The translations under genes and the position numbers were made by a program. DNA of 5,793 nt, taken from the NCBI GenBank assembly GCA_946480485.1, contig CAMLJW010000346.1, positions 1-5,793 of the forward strand, given 5' to 3'. Numbering within the stretch: position 1 is the first letter of the stretch; every line of letters starts with the position of its first letter. This DNA is from an uncultured Streptomyces sp. GTDB taxonomy: Bacteria > Actinomycetota > Actinomycetes > Streptomycetales > Streptomycetaceae. Shown here one piece after another: positions 5,150 to 5,793 of this stretch. The notes under the pieces were generated by a model. It ran no database searches. It had not been told where the DNA came from and saw only the letters and a list, made by a program, of their open reading frames with translations.

Positions 5150-5793
5150 TCAGAGGAACTCGGACCACGGCTGATCCCAGATCTGCTTCACGCACAGGAC
5201 GACGAAGAGCAGGCCCGCGATCGTGAGCATGGCGTTGCTCACCATTCCGTTGCGCCATTGGGCGGGTGTGCGCGAGGAGTTGAGGAGCCAGAGGAGGGTG
5301 AGGGAGAGGAAGGGCATGAAGGCCGCGCCCAGGACGCCGTACAGGATGATCAGGCGGAAGGGCTGGCCCTGGAAGAGGAGGATGATCGGGGGGAAGGTCA
5401 GCCAGAGGAGGTAGGCGCGGAAGGGCCAGGACTTCTCCCGGCTGCCGGAGGCCACTTCCTCGCCCGTCACCGTGCGACGGGCACGCGTGCGCTCCACGAA
5501 GTCCGCGAACATCAGGCTCACGCCGTGCCAGACCCCGATCAGCGAGGTGAAGGAGGTGGCGAAGAAGCCGATGAGGAAGAACTGCGACGTCGTCGTGCCG
5601 TACTCGACCGCCAGGATGTCTCCGAGCTGGATGAGGCCCTTGTCGCCGCTCGCGATGGCGATGTTCGCGGAGTGGAGGAGTTCCGCGCCGACGAAGAGCA
5701 TGGCGACGACGAAGATGCCGGTGGTGGCGTACGCGACACGGTTGTCGAGGCGCATCACCTTCATCCAGCCGGTGTTGGTCCAGCCCTTCGCGT
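5150..5793 (-). CDS. Nramp-family divalent metal transporter, C-terminal half (partial, runs off right edge)
   Basis: 213 codons plus stop are visible; the start lies beyond the right edge. Nramp proteins import Mn2+, Fe2+ or related ions across the cytoplasmic membrane, usually with protons. The visible sequence opens with AKGWTNTGWMKVMRLDNRVA, a stretch I recall from streptomycete Nramp homologues. About five membrane segments follow: TTGIFVVAMLFVGAELL, FFLIGFFATSFTSLIGVWHG, AYLLWLTFPPIILLF, LIILYGVLGAAFMPFLSLTLL and MLTIAGLLFVVLCV. A charged cytoplasmic loop (FVERTRARRTVTGEE onward) separates the second and third. The metal-binding DPGN-type and MPH-type motifs of the earlier helices are outside the window, so metal choice cannot be judged. 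It is ordinary in composition and apparently intact here. It ends at a hairpin 3 bases after its stop, so it is probably not co-transcribed with the PH-like gene. Confidence 0.9.
   Translation of the reverse strand, partial: AKGWTNTGWMKVMRLDNRVAYATTGIFVVAMLFVGAELLHSANIAIASGDKGLIQLGDILAVEYGTTTSQFFLIGFFATSFTSLIGVWHGVSLMFADFVERTRARRTVTGEEVASGSREKSWPFRAYLLWLTFPPIILLFQGQPFRLIILYGVLGAAFMPFLSLTLLWLLNSSRTPAQWRNGMVSNAMLTIAGLLFVVLCVKQIWDQPWSEFL

Noticed and set aside
4456..5226. Plus-strand frame of 256 codons opposite the PH-like and Nramp genes
   Set aside because: It is antisense to two genes and the gap between them, with Arg/Gly/Val-rich shadow composition.

Overview
The window looks like chromosomal DNA from a high-GC actinomycete, most likely Streptomyces or a close relative. 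The coding regions are very GC-rich with G or C at most third codon positions. The protein set also fits: a Streptomyces-type Tad/Flp locus, an XRE regulator paired with a small DUF397 protein, and an Nramp transporter with a characteristic streptomycete sequence. No IS element, tRNA, rRNA, CRISPR array or prophage gene was found. All family assignments come from reading the sequence and from memory of the families; no database search was run.

Left block (1-2674, all minus strand, read right to left). A zinc-ribbon protein of unknown function is followed by a CpaB-like SAF-domain membrane protein and then by a CpaE/TadZ-like MinD-fold ATPase that runs off the left edge. This order matches the start of the actinobacterial Tad/Flp pilus or secretion cluster; the TadA ATPase and TadB/TadC genes would be expected further left, outside the window. 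A candidate promoter (2752-2779) and a perfect 18-bp palindrome (2691-2708) lie just upstream of the first gene, and a 44-bp tract of 18-bp tandem repeats lies just before cpaB.

Middle (2675-3342). This 668-bp stretch separates the left block from the plus-strand genes. It holds two imperfect hairpins and a short minus-strand frame (2908-3219). The C-terminal half of that frame resembles the beginning of an RsbW-like ATP-binding protein but lacks any ATP-binding motif, so it is probably a truncated remnant.

Regulator pair (3343-4397, plus strand). An XRE helix-turn-helix protein with a DUF5753 ligand/partner region is followed 11 bases later by a DUF397-like protein. This is the WhiJ-type regulator/small-partner arrangement that is repeated many times in Streptomyces genomes, often beside an ATP-binding protein, which makes the adjacent remnant meaningful.

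Right block (4417-5793, minus strand). The C-terminal half of an Nramp-family divalent metal transporter enters from the right edge and ends at a hairpin terminator. It is followed by a gene for a protein with a Pro/Gln/Tyr-rich disordered head and a compact PH-like domain, which converges on the DUF397 gene with only 19 bases between them.

Nothing here amounts to a clearly new multi-gene system. The points most worth a second look are the divergent second half of the CpaE-like ATPase, the palindrome and zinc-ribbon protein at the head of the Tad operon, and the truncated ATPase remnant divergent from the XRE-DUF397 pair.
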